DNA from: Myxococcales bacterium
GTDB lineage: Bacteria; Myxococcota_A; Polyangia; Palsa-1104; JAEUJZ01
Reading direction: 5' to 3'
Length of the DNA: 64,000 bases
Assembly (NCBI GenBank): GCA_016794465.1
Contig: JAEUKA010000014.1
Span: 62,001-126,000 of the forward strand
The position numbers and the translations under genes were made by a program. How positions within the stretch are numbered: the first letter of the stretch is position 1; the number at the start of each line of letters is the position of its first letter. The notes under the pieces were generated by a model. It did not search any database. It was not told the DNA's origin and was given only the letters and a program-made list of their open reading frames with translations. Below are positions 23,703 to 32,426 of this stretch, in pieces.

Positions 23703-24526
23703 GAATGTTCCGTGCGACGGCCTTCGGGCTGTTTGTCGTGTCTGCGACTGCTGCCTGTCCGCCTGCCGCCGAGGTCAAAGGGGGCGATGCCAAGGCCACC
23801 ATGAACTCGACCGAGCTGCCGAGCGATCCGACTGCGCTCATCAAGCTGGCCGATGAACAGCTTGCGCTTGGTGGTGTAGGTTACAAAAATGCTCAGTTGG
23901 CGATGGAAAAAGCGCTCAGCAACGCCGAGTGGGCGGGTCAAAAGGCGTCCTATGAAGCGCACTTCCGACTCGCCCGTGCCGCCGCTGAGCAGTGTACCCT
24001 CGACGAGGGTGCAGCCTGTCAAGCCGGCCTACCGAAGGCGATGGAGTCGGCGCGTCGCGCAGCGGAGCTGTCCCCGGAGCGCGTCGAAGGCCACTACTAC
24101 ATGGCGCAGCTGATCGGCTTTTCGGCGCAGACCCAGCGCGGGGCCGACATCAAGCCGATGCTCAATCAGATGGTCGCGGAGTCGGAGAACGCCATCAAGC
24201 TCGACGAGAAATTCGATAATGGCGGTCCCCTGCGGATGCTCGGCACCGTCTACACGCGGGCCCCGGCGCCACCGGTTGCGATCGGAGATCCGGAAAAGGC
24301 GGTGCAGCTCTTGAATCGTGCCGTCGCAGCCGCCCCGGAACATCCGCTCAATCACGTGTATCTGGCCGAAGCCCAGATCGCCGACGAGCGCTACCAAGAC
24401 GCTGAAGTAGCGATCCAAAAAGCGCGCAAGCTCCTTGGGGATGCCAAGTGGGCGAGCAAGCGCAGCGAATGGAAGGACGTTCTCGCCAAGGTCGAGCGCA
24501 AGCTCAAAGCGAAGCAAGGCCAATAA
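23699..24526 (+). CDS. TPR-like repeat lipoprotein
   Basis: A 275-aa protein. The signal ends TAACPPA with Cys20 as probable lipidated residue. The body consists of TPR-type helical pairs (AQLAMEKALSNAEWAGQKASYEA, AEQLLNRAVAAAPEHPLNH, EAQIADERYQDAEVAIQKARKL). It begins inside the stop of the PhnD-like gene (ATGA), so the two are made together and may share a pathway at the envelope. TPR lipoproteins usually scaffold protein complexes. Confidence 0.78.
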   Translation: MRMFRATAFGLFVVSATAACPPAAEVKGGDAKATMNSTELPSDPTALIKLADEQLALGGVGYKNAQLAMEKALSNAEWAGQKASYEAHFRLARAAAEQCTLDEGAACQAGLPKAMESARRAAELSPERVEGHYYMAQLIGFSAQTQRGADIKPMLNQMVAESENAIKLDEKFDNGGPLRMLGTVYTRAPAPPVAIGDPEKAVQLLNRAVAAAPEHPLNHVYLAEAQIADERYQDAEVAIQKARKLLGDAKWASKRSEWKDVLAKVERKLKAKQGQ

Positions 24527-24637
24527 GTCCGCGCCAAGTCCGCCCAGCCCACACCACCCATTTGCCCAAGTCCCCCAGACTTGACGGCGCCGGATCCTGG
24601 TGGCACCGTCGTCTTCCCTATTGCGAAGGACCGTCCG

Positions 24638-25672
24638 ATGAGAGCCACCTTTGCCCTTGTTGGCGTCGGCCTGCTACTAAGCGGCTGCGCCCTCCGACCT
24701 CCCGTGAACTCCAGCGGCTTGCCGAGAGTGTCGCGGTACACCAACTCGATTCAGCTCGACTTTCTGCTGGGTAGCTATCGGGTCGTCGCCGAGAAGGCCA
24801 GCTCGCAGCCGCAGAACGACTTGCTCCTCGACGACGCCTGCCTTGGCTGGGAACGGACCGTCTTCGATCTCTACAGCTCCCGGATGTACCCAAGCATTCT
24901 CCGTCAGGCCCCCGAGACGCTGATGCTCGAGCAGGTCTGGCAGGATCTGCCGGGCGCGGTGCAAAATCATCCCCGCCCGTCGGTCTGCGAAGGCCTCGCG
25001 GTGCCCGTCTCACGGACTGGGATGCCGAATGAAGTCACGCTGGGAGTGGTTGCACCTTCATCGGAAGGCGCCGTCGCCCAAGCCAGTCCTGTCCCAGGCC
25101 AACCACCGGCCGGCAGTGGCATTATGCCCGGGCCATCGGCGCTGCCCGTGACGGGACTTCCACAGCAGCCCAGCGCTGTGCCGACCACCAAGACCGGCGA
25201 AGAGCGGGTCGCCCTGCAGCGGCTGCGGATGGCTCTGTCGCTGCCACTCAACCCGCCCGCAAACTTGGCATCGGCCCAGATCGATCCAACGCTGCCGCTG
25301 CCGCCGCCCTCGCAGGTTGACCTACCGGTGTTAATAGAGCTTGCGGAGAGCAGTCTTCCGACAGTGCGACTGCGGGCTCGTTATCACTTGCTGGGGCTGT
25401 GTACGTTGGCGGTTGAAGCGTCCGATCGAGGTCAGTCCGTATCCGGATCCAAGCTCAGTGGCCCAGGCACGATACAGCCGACCGATCCCGTCGTCTGTGC
25501 CCAAGTCAGTCAGAGTGAGCCGCTGCGAATGGCCCAGCGCCGGCTGCTGCGCTCACTGCTCGGAGCCTGGCGGGCCCGCTACAGCGAACCGATGGCGGAC
25601 TTTGTTGCCAGCATGGCCAGCTTCGTCTCCCGTGATAACCCCGTCCTCGATGGACCACGCACTTCCCGCTAA
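24638..25672 (+). CDS. Lipoprotein of unknown function
   Basis: A 344-aa protein with a textbook lipobox (LLLSGC, Cys17). The ATG at 24638 has AAGGA seven bases upstream and gives the signal at the right place. The N-terminal part has helices such as FLLGSYRVVAEKASSQPQ and RTVFDLYSSRMYPSIL. The middle is Pro/Gly/Ser-rich and probably a linker. The C-terminal part is helical (VLIELAESSLPTVRLRARYHLLG). No family recognised. It stands alone, followed by a 253-base gap before the S1 gene that holds no clear ORF. Confidence 0.68.
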   Translation: MRATFALVGVGLLLSGCALRPPVNSSGLPRVSRYTNSIQLDFLLGSYRVVAEKASSQPQNDLLLDDACLGWERTVFDLYSSRMYPSILRQAPETLMLEQVWQDLPGAVQNHPRPSVCEGLAVPVSRTGMPNEVTLGVVAPSSEGAVAQASPVPGQPPAGSGIMPGPSALPVTGLPQQPSAVPTTKTGEERVALQRLRMALSLPLNPPANLASAQIDPTLPLPPPSQVDLPVLIELAESSLPTVRLRARYHLLGLCTLAVEASDRGQSVSGSKLSGPGTIQPTDPVVCAQVSQSEPLRMAQRRLLRSLLGAWRARYSEPMADFVASMASFVSRDNPVLDGPRTSR

Positions 25673-25925
25673 CTTCCCACTCATTGAAAACGCGGCCGTT
25701 CGGTGGCGAAAATGCTCAATTCCATGCTAAGGTGCGTATCCGGTTTCTCTTGCTAGCGTGTACGGCTGCGGGCGTGACCCCAAGCAGGTCGTAGTGAGCC
25801 CCGAACACGCAGCGCGAAGCGGAACCAAGGAATCAAAGCAGCAGCACCAACACGAACCCGAACTGCCCCAGGGCAAACCTACTGTGCGAACTTTCCGATT
25901 CGGCAACGAAGGAGCCTCTCTTCCC

Positions 25926-27896
25926 ATGCGCAAGCCGCCGCTCCGCAGTCCCAGGGACTTTCTCGCCCAGCCCGAGACCCAACACCGTTACCTCGGCATG
26001 GAAGCCGCACGCGGTCGAACCGCCGTTTCCAGCGATGAGTCCTTCGCCGAGCTTTTTGAGGCCTCGCTCCGCTCCGAGAAGCGCGCCGTTGCCAAGCGCG
26101 ATCCTGAAGTCGGCGAGCTGGTCCAGGGCGAGATCGTCCAGATCGGCACCGAGTACGCCTTCCTCGACATTGGCGGCAAGTCCGAGGCGATGATCTCGCT
26201 CGACGAGCTGCGCGGCGAAGATGGCGAGCTTACCGTTCAACCCGGCGACAAGCTGGAAGGCCACGTCATCGGCTCCGTTGGCAAGGATGGCGGCCTCCTC
26301 ATCAGCGGTCGCATCCAAAAAGGAGTCGGCCTCTCCGATCAAATCCGCCAAGCGTACCGTCAAGGCACCCCGATCCAGGGCCTCGTCACCGGCGTCAACA
26401 AGGGCGGACTCGACGTGGACTTGGGCGGCGTTCGCGCCTTTTTGCCCTCGTCACAGATCGAGCTTCGCTACTGTCAAGATCCGTCGATTTACCTCGGCAA
26501 AGCGCTTGCTCTCCGAGTCAGCCGCATCAGCGAGGAGAGCCGTCAGGTCATCGTCTCTCGGCGCGCCGTCCTGGAAATCGAGCAGCGCGCAGTGTCCGAT
26601 GAGAGCCGCGCCCGTCTGAAGATCAAAGAGCGCTACACCGGCACCATCGTCGCCATGCAAGAGCCGGCGGCCCTGGTGGACATCGGTGGTCTTGACGGCA
26701 GCGTCCCCACGAGCGAGCTCTATCAGGCCGCACGCACTGCTGGTCGAGACGAGAACTCGATCAAGATCGGCCAGCGTGTCGATGTCGAGGTCGTGCGACT
26801 CGAAGAAGTGCGACCGGGACACGATCACCTTCATCACAGCTTTCAGGGCAACCTGCGCATCGGCCTGACGCTAAAGGGTCTGCTCGCCGATCCGATGGCG
26901 GAAGCGCTGTCGACGCTGTCCGAGGGTGAGCGAGTCCGTGGGCGCGTGGTTCGGCTCGAGCCGTTCGGGGCTTTCGTCGAGATTCGCACCGGGGTGGAAG
27001 CGCTGATTCACATCTCTCTGATGGCGGAGCGACACATCACCCACCCGCGTGAAATTTTGCAGCTTGGGCAAGAGCTGACAGCGACGGTGGTGAGCCTGGA
27101 TCGCGAGCGTCGCCGAATTGGCCTGTCGCTGATCGAGGAAGCCCGAGCCGCCCAAGCGCAGGTCGCGCAGACGCTCAAAGCCGGCGATCGGATGAAAGCG
27201 CGCATCGAGCGTGTTGAAGGCAATGGCCTGATCGTCCGCGTCATGGTTCCCGAGGTCCTACCGACGACATATCCGCGTGGGCTCATTCCCAATGCCGAGG
27301 TGGGCGTACCTCGTGGCACCGATCTCAAGAAGCTGTTCCAGATTGGCCGCGAGGTCATGGCAGTGGTGATGAGCGTCGACGGAGAAGGTCGGGTTCGGCT
27401 GTCGATTCGCCAGCTTGCGGAAGCACCAGCTGTGCCCGCGTCGGAGATCGCAGCGACGGAAAGTGTCACCAAAGTGGCAGTCGTAGCCGTCAGTCCAGTC
27501 GTAGCGACGACGACAGCCCCGCTGCCAGCCACTCCGGCAGAAACTGCGGCGGAATCGAGTGCCACGCCGAAGAGCAAGCCTCGCCCCAGCCGGGCCAAAA
27601 AAGCCAAAGCTGTCGAGGAAGTGCCGACAGCCAGCGCAGAGACTCCGGTCCTCGCGGCTGAGACGGAAGCAACCAAGGCGCCGGCCCGCAAGACCACTCG
27701 CACCAAAAAGGCAGTTGTTGCGGCGGTGATCACCGATGAGCCAGCGACGGAGCCCGCAGCGCCACCAGCCAGTGCCAAGAGTGTGCCCGCCACGCGACGC
27801 ACCAAAGCAGCAGCCCCTGCCGTCGTCGAGCCACCTATCGAAGCGCCCGCTGAGCCGGTCGCCACGCCCAAAAAACGTGTCCGTAAGTCTGCCTAG
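25926..27896 (+). CDS. RNA-binding protein with five S1 domains and a histone-H1-like tail
   Basis: A 656-aa protein (ATG at 25926, AAGGAG 11 bases upstream). Five S1 (OB-fold) domains follow one another: GELVQGEIVQIGTEYAFLDI, GTPIQGLVTGVNKGGLDVDL, RYTGTIVAMQEPAALVDI, GERVRGRVVRLEPFGAFVEI and GDRMKARIERVEGNGLIVRV. The fourth is the most canonical (ALIHISLMAERHITHP). From about residue 505 the chain is an Ala/Pro/Lys/Thr-rich tail of about 150 residues with basic clusters (SRAKKAKAV, ARKTTRTKKAV, TPKKRVRKSA) like histone H1. S1 proteins bind mRNA in translation or decay; ribosomal S1 has no such tail. The tail could bind DNA or rRNA. Not obviously the housekeeping rpsA. Confidence 0.85.
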   Translation: MRKPPLRSPRDFLAQPETQHRYLGMEAARGRTAVSSDESFAELFEASLRSEKRAVAKRDPEVGELVQGEIVQIGTEYAFLDIGGKSEAMISLDELRGEDGELTVQPGDKLEGHVIGSVGKDGGLLISGRIQKGVGLSDQIRQAYRQGTPIQGLVTGVNKGGLDVDLGGVRAFLPSSQIELRYCQDPSIYLGKALALRVSRISEESRQVIVSRRAVLEIEQRAVSDESRARLKIKERYTGTIVAMQEPAALVDIGGLDGSVPTSELYQAARTAGRDENSIKIGQRVDVEVVRLEEVRPGHDHLHHSFQGNLRIGLTLKGLLADPMAEALSTLSEGERVRGRVVRLEPFGAFVEIRTGVEALIHISLMAERHITHPREILQLGQELTATVVSLDRERRRIGLSLIEEARAAQAQVAQTLKAGDRMKARIERVEGNGLIVRVMVPEVLPTTYPRGLIPNAEVGVPRGTDLKKLFQIGREVMAVVMSVDGEGRVRLSIRQLAEAPAVPASEIAATESVTKVAVVAVSPVVATTTAPLPATPAETAAESSATPKSKPRPSRAKKAKAVEEVPTASAETPVLAAETEATKAPARKTTRTKKAVVAAVITDEPATEPAAPPASAKSVPATRRTKAAAPAVVEPPIEAPAEPVATPKKRVRKSA

Positions 27897-28072
27897 TTGA
27901 CCAGACAGGCCCCCACCGAGCCTGCCGTGGTGAACATGCCTCAAAGAATGTGCTTCAATAAACGCTCTTTGCGCCGAAGGTGAGGCGCGTTACCTTGTAG
28001 AGGCTGGTGCATACGCAGTGTGGTTCCCGCCATACGTCGCGTGCCCAGTGGATTTCACCCCAAGAGGTCGTC

Positions 28073-29476
28073 ATGCGGTCCAGATCTCCCGTCGTCATTG
28101 TGTCCCTGCTTGGCTGCTTTGCGCTTGGTTGCCCACCGGCAGCAGAGCAACGGCAAGATCCCCTTCCGACAGCTGAACGCGGTCCGGCCAAAGAGCCCAT
28201 CCCCGAGGTCTGCGACGACGCCGTGCTCATGGCACCGCTTCCAAGCGAGAACGCGAACTTCTCTCGGGCGTTCGCTCGCTATGCCCACTTGGAAGAGAAG
28301 TATCGGACCACGCTGCAAGCACGCGAGCTGCAGACGGCCTACGATACGCTGATCAGCCTCGGGCGGCTGGCGATGCGACGGCTACACAAACCCGAGGTAG
28401 CGATCGTTCACTTTGGGGAAGCACGCACGCTGGCGGCTCAGCTCGGCGATCAGACCAAAGAGGCGGACGCGCTCTTGTATACCGGACAGGCGCAGCTGCG
28501 ACGGACGCTGTTTACGGATGCGCAGCAGTCGCTCGGGCAGGCGCAAGCGATATATAAGAAGCTGAATAAGCCGCTGGCAGAGGCGCGGGCGATGGCGACC
28601 CTGGGCGTGTCGTATCACCAGCAAAAAAATCCACAAAAAGCGGTGGCACTCGTCGGTCAGGCCGAAAATAACGTCCGGGCGATGCGGGGAGTGCAAGAGC
28701 GGCAGGCACGGATGGCGTTTGGTCGCGCGATGATGGCGATTGGCTCGGCGCGTAACGTGCTCGGGGAGACAAAGCGAGCCGAAGATGCGTTCCAGGAAGC
28801 CCTCGCCGCGTTTGTTGCTTCGTCGGATTTTCGTGAGCAAGCCCAGGTGCTCGAAGAGATCGCCGAGATCCACGAAAAGGCCGGCAACCACGAGAAAGCG
28901 GCGGCGTACTTCCAAGAGAGCTACGCGGTGTGGAGCAAGCTCGGCAACTACGATGGCCAGGCGGACGCGCTGCTCGACCTGGGCGATGAGCTGTTCGTGA
29001 TGGGGCAAAAGGATCTCGCGCTCAACTCGTTTATCAAGGCGCGGGCGCTGTACGAGCAGATTGGGCAAGCGGGAGACTCGGCGGCGGCACTCGGGCGGAT
29101 GGGCAAGGCGTATGCGTCGCTGGGTCAGAAGGCGCAGGCGTTTGCTTCGTTTTTCCAAGCACTGTCGCTGGCACGGTCGAGTCAGCATCCGACCCGTTTG
29201 GCGTCGGTGCTCCACGATGTGTCGGCGACCTACGCGACGATGGGCGACTTCGAGCACGCGGTCCGATGCAGCCAGCGAGCGTTCCAGTTTTGGCAAGAGC
29301 TCGGCGAGCAAGACGAAGCGGTGCAGGCGCTCACAGAGGTCGGGGACAACTACCTGAAGCTGGGCGATCTGCGCGGGGCGCGGGACAACTACGATCGCGC
29401 GCTGGGGATCTGTCGAGCGCTGATGGATCTGTCGTGTGAAGCGACGCTGCGCAAGCGACTCGATCAAGCGCACTAG
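28073..29476 (+). CDS. TPR-repeat lipoprotein
   Basis: A 467-aa protein. The ATG at 28073 has AGAGG upstream and gives a lipoprotein signal (FALGCPP, Cys20). From about residue 70 onward the sequence is a run of roughly nine TPR pairs (examples: AIVHFGEARTLAAQLGDQTKEADAL, AALGRMGKAYASLGQKAQAF, AVQALTEVGDNYLKLGDLRGARDNYDRAL). TPR arrays of this type hold partner proteins. It lies nine bases before the epimerase gene. The 176-base gap upstream holds two short inverted repeats but no good terminator. Confidence 0.82.
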   Translation: MRSRSPVVIVSLLGCFALGCPPAAEQRQDPLPTAERGPAKEPIPEVCDDAVLMAPLPSENANFSRAFARYAHLEEKYRTTLQARELQTAYDTLISLGRLAMRRLHKPEVAIVHFGEARTLAAQLGDQTKEADALLYTGQAQLRRTLFTDAQQSLGQAQAIYKKLNKPLAEARAMATLGVSYHQQKNPQKAVALVGQAENNVRAMRGVQERQARMAFGRAMMAIGSARNVLGETKRAEDAFQEALAAFVASSDFREQAQVLEEIAEIHEKAGNHEKAAAYFQESYAVWSKLGNYDGQADALLDLGDELFVMGQKDLALNSFIKARALYEQIGQAGDSAAALGRMGKAYASLGQKAQAFASFFQALSLARSSQHPTRLASVLHDVSATYATMGDFEHAVRCSQRAFQFWQELGEQDEAVQALTEVGDNYLKLGDLRGARDNYDRALGICRALMDLSCEATLRKRLDQAH

Positions 29477-29485
29477 AAAGACCCC

Positions 29486-30784
29486 ATGAGCCATGACCAT
29501 CCGCCGGTTGTGATCTTCGGCTGCGGCTACGTCGGAACGCGGCTGGCGCAGTCACTGCTTGCCGACGGCATCACCGTTCGTGCCTGTGTGCGCCGTGTCT
29601 CGCTGCTGGAGCCGCTGCGGGCGCTGGGGGCCGAGGTTCACTACATGGATGGCGCGCGACCACATCAGTATGGGCCGGCGCTCGGTGGGCTGACGCGTCC
29701 GCTGGTGGTGTACTCGATTCCCGGTGTGCCCGATCTGCCGCAAGGGGAAGGAGTCCGTCGCGCCGCCACTGCCTCGGGCCGCGTTGGAGCCAGCGGCTTT
29801 ATCTACCTGAGCAGCAGCGCGGTCTACGGACGCAGCGAGCTGACCTTCACCGAGGACTGGATCGACGAAGACTCGTCGGTGGCGACCTCGGACGCGGATG
29901 CCATGCTGCGGCTGTCGGATGAAGCGGCGCTGCAGTCGGTGGGACAGACCGGGCTGCGGACGATCATCCTACGGCTCGGCGCGATCTACGGTCCGGCGCT
30001 AGATGCGCATCATGCCGCGCGCGGTGCTCGGCAGCGACTGCGAACCGGTCAGTACAAGCTGTGGGATGGCGGTCGGCACTTTTTTTCGCGCATTTATATC
30101 GACGACTTGGTGCGGATCATTCGGATTGCCGGGGAAAAAGCGCCGCCGAGCTCGCTGTACGTCGTCGGTGACGACAGTCCGTGCCGGCAAAGCGAGTATG
30201 GCAAGTGGCTGGCGGCACACCTGGGTCTGCCCGATCCACCCGAGGCCGATGCCAGCCGATCCAGTGGACCGCGCAACATCATCCGAGGCCGCCGGCTCCG
30301 CAACGACAAGCTCAAGCGCGAGCTGGGCGTGTCCCTTCACTACCCCAGCTATCGCGAAGGCGAGCTGGCGATCGATGCGATCGAGCAGGGTGCTCCGCTG
30401 CCCAAGCTGCGGCTGTCCGATGTTGCCGAACCGACCCAGAGCGTGTCACCGGCCATCCCGGCACCACCTCTCGTGACGGAGTCAGCGACGGAAAACGTAG
30501 CGCCACCACCGCCTGTCGTGTCGCCGTGGCCAAAAGCAGCTTTTGCGGAAGACCTGGGCACGCTGCTGTTCTCTGCTCCACGAGGCGTTGCGCTTCTCCA
30601 CTTGCGCAAAGACACACAGGCAGCACTTGGCCCGGCCTATGTTCTCGTCAGTGGCAGTGCCAGAGCAGTGGTTTCGGGTCGAACCGTAGACCTGCCCGTA
30701 GGAAGCGCCGTTCCCGCCGATACGGTCGTCACTGCCGAGTCGGACGCCGTACTGCTGGCACTCACCGCGACCGCCCCGACGTAA
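29486..30784 (+). CDS. NAD(P)-dependent epimerase/dehydratase-like protein with extra C-terminal domain
   Basis: A 432-aa protein. Residues about 8-285 are an extended SDR fold: GCGYVGTRLA nucleotide-binding loop, IYLSSSAVYG active-site strand, LRLGAIYGP, and IYIDDLVRIIRIAGE. The Tyr-x3-Lys of classical epimerases is not evident after the SSSAVYG segment, as in YeeZ-like members. Residues about 335-432 form an added region, first a Pro/Val linker and then a small beta-rich domain (VALLHLRKDTQAALGPAYVLVSGSARAVVSG). This looks like a cupin-type barrel, but I am not certain. The substrate is unknown. Confidence 0.85.
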   Translation: MSHDHPPVVIFGCGYVGTRLAQSLLADGITVRACVRRVSLLEPLRALGAEVHYMDGARPHQYGPALGGLTRPLVVYSIPGVPDLPQGEGVRRAATASGRVGASGFIYLSSSAVYGRSELTFTEDWIDEDSSVATSDADAMLRLSDEAALQSVGQTGLRTIILRLGAIYGPALDAHHAARGARQRLRTGQYKLWDGGRHFFSRIYIDDLVRIIRIAGEKAPPSSLYVVGDDSPCRQSEYGKWLAAHLGLPDPPEADASRSSGPRNIIRGRRLRNDKLKRELGVSLHYPSYREGELAIDAIEQGAPLPKLRLSDVAEPTQSVSPAIPAPPLVTESATENVAPPPPVVSPWPKAAFAEDLGTLLFSAPRGVALLHLRKDTQAALGPAYVLVSGSARAVVSGRTVDLPVGSAVPADTVVTAESDAVLLALTATAPT

Positions 30785-30809
30785 GCTCACCGACCTTCCA
30801 GCTGCGACG

Positions 30810-31676
30810 CTACATTGGCGGCAGGCCCATTCCTTTGATCGGCGGCACTTCCTGCATCCAGTCATCGGTCTGACTTCGCGAGGCACTGCTCAGCACGATG
30901 TGGAGCTTGGTCGCCGCTGCACTACCGATCAGATCGATCAGACAGGCATGCAGCGAGTGGTTATTCGGCGGGCTCTGCCGGACCTCCACCTGCACTTGGC
31001 TCTGGGACACATAGCGCGTGGTCACCGCCAGGGAAGGCATGTCGATCGTGCAGCTTGGCAGATCGATCGCCGCTTGGACATCGCTGGGAAAGTTCCAGCC
31101 GGTGATCTGCACCGCGAGCAGCGGGTCCTGGCGAGAGTCCGTGGTGAGGAATCGCTCCGCAGAAGTCATGAACATATCCGACAGGAGATTTCTGCTCCCA
31201 GTCTCTGGACGTGGCGGCGCCGACAACGTATCGAAGCTGATCTGCAGATCGACGAACCTCCCTTCCATGGCAACCGGCGGCGTGTCTCCGATGCGGAGCA
31301 CCTGCGTTCCTTTGGTCGCGGCCACACTGACGGTGGTCTGGCGAGTCTGTCCGCTCTCCTGCACCTCCGGCTCTCCCGAAAGCGCCAGTCCGTAGGAATA
31401 GGTCGCTCGCTCGGCTTCCGTAAGCTGCTTGATGTTCACCTTCGTCGGCTGCTTCGGACTGGCAGACTCCGCCGTCTTTCGCGACGAGGTCAAGACCTCG
31501 GTCCGCGTCAAGATGTAGAGCGTATCGGCCTGCGACGGAATGTTGACCAAGATCAGCTTGTATTCAGGGCCACACCCGATCGATCCCAACATCAGCCCCA
31601 GCGAAAGCAGACCCAGCACGAATCCACTGAGCGGACCGAGACTCTGTTTCAGACGCTTGCAAAGACTCCCAAGCAT
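30810..31676 (-). CDS. Lipoprotein of unknown function
   Basis: A 288-aa protein. It has a long hydrophobic signal and lipobox LGSIGC (Cys35), then a beta-rich body with Ser/Thr/Gln-rich stretches (SQSQVQVEVRQSPPNNHS) and a C-terminal Pro/Met end. GGAGG lies eight bases before the ATG. No family recognised. Downstream of, and in the same direction as, the TPR-transmembrane gene at 31705, separated by 28 bases, so probably cotranscribed. Convergent with the epimerase gene. Confidence 0.68.
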   Translation of the reverse strand: MLGSLCKRLKQSLGPLSGFVLGLLSLGLMLGSIGCGPEYKLILVNIPSQADTLYILTRTEVLTSSRKTAESASPKQPTKVNIKQLTEAERATYSYGLALSGEPEVQESGQTRQTTVSVAATKGTQVLRIGDTPPVAMEGRFVDLQISFDTLSAPPRPETGSRNLLSDMFMTSAERFLTTDSRQDPLLAVQITGWNFPSDVQAAIDLPSCTIDMPSLAVTTRYVSQSQVQVEVRQSPPNNHSLHACLIDLIGSAAATKLHIVLSSASRSQTDDWMQEVPPIKGMGLPPM

Positions 31677-31704
31677 GTAGGCATCCTCCGTACGTTACAC
31701 AGCG

Positions 31705-32343
31705 TCAGTACTGAATCGTGATCGTTCCACCATCGGTTTGGAAGCGCGTGCTGGTCACCAAGCCAATCGCCAAGGCCACGCCGCCGCCGACGACGACACC
31801 GCTGACAATGGCCCAAAACCAGGGCTTCTTATACAGCGGCGGATTCTTGGCTTTCTCCAGTGCCTGCAGCGCGACTTCTCGCTGTCGTACCTGCTCCGCA
31901 AGCTCGCTCTGCTTTTCGATCAGCGTCAGCTCGGCCTGCTGTTTGGCATGATGCTCGGCAATCCAGATCTCGAGCGTCTGCACATATCCCTTCGCTTCCG
32001 GAACCAGCGGACTGTCGGGAGCAATGGACACAAAGCGCGCATACATCTCTCTCGCTTCGATCGGTCGCAGTGCTTTGCGATACGCCTGCCCCGCATTGAA
32101 CAGAAACAGCGGATTGGGCTGCAGATCGAACGCCTGCTTCAGGGCCTCGGCAGCGTCGGAAAACCGCTGTTCCTTGAACAGCTGCTGCGCTTGGCTCACG
32201 TAACCATCCGCAGCTGGTTTCGGCTCCGACTCCGCAGTCCCTCGACGCGCAACCGGAGTCACTTGCGAGGACTCTGCCTCAGCCACTCCGATGATCCCGC
32301 TCACTCCCACCGACCAAGCCAACACAAAGACACCCAGGCGCAT
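31705..32343 (-). CDS. Exported TPR protein with C-terminal membrane anchor
   Basis: A 212-aa protein. A signal peptide (cut near VAEAES) is followed by two or three TPR motifs (AQQLFKEQRFSDAAEALKQ, LFNAGQAYRKALRPIEAREM), a coiled-coil-like helix (about 105-150, EKQSELAEQVRQREVALQALEKA) and a transmembrane span (about 175-197, GVVVGGGVALAIGLV). The ATG at 32343 follows a G-rich ribosome site and is preferred over 32367. Such a layout is common in myxobacterial periplasmic scaffolds. The region before the start carries a perfect hairpin and a TATAAT box. Confidence 0.78.
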   Translation of the reverse strand: MRLGVFVLAWSVGVSGIIGVAEAESSQVTPVARRGTAESEPKPAADGYVSQAQQLFKEQRFSDAAEALKQAFDLQPNPLFLFNAGQAYRKALRPIEAREMYARFVSIAPDSPLVPEAKGYVQTLEIWIAEHHAKQQAELTLIEKQSELAEQVRQREVALQALEKAKNPPLYKKPWFWAIVSGVVVGGGVALAIGLVTSTRFQTDGGTITIQY

Positions 32344-32360
32344 CGCGATCCCCCCCGCCA

Positions 32361-32395
32361 GCTTCACATTTGGTGAAGCCGTACGGTTGATTATA
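32361..32395 (-). promoter_or_regulatory. TATAAT promoter element with leader hairpin
   Basis: On the minus strand a perfect TATAAT lies at 32395-32390; the hexamer 17 bases upstream is a poor -35. Downstream of it a seven-base perfect hairpin (GCTTCAC arms at 32361-32367 and 32373-32379, five-base loop) lies in the predicted leader and ends just before the G-rich ribosome site of the gene at 32343. It could be an operator or an RNA hairpin affecting translation. Confidence 0.4.
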
Positions 32396-32426
32396 TCGGA
32401 GGGAACTTGCGAGGCCAGCGCTTCGT

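Noticed and set aside
27897..28072. Terminator after the S1 gene
   Set aside because: Two short hairpins (CAGGC/GCCTG and GCGCC/GGCGC) are present, but neither is followed by a T run, so I do not call one.
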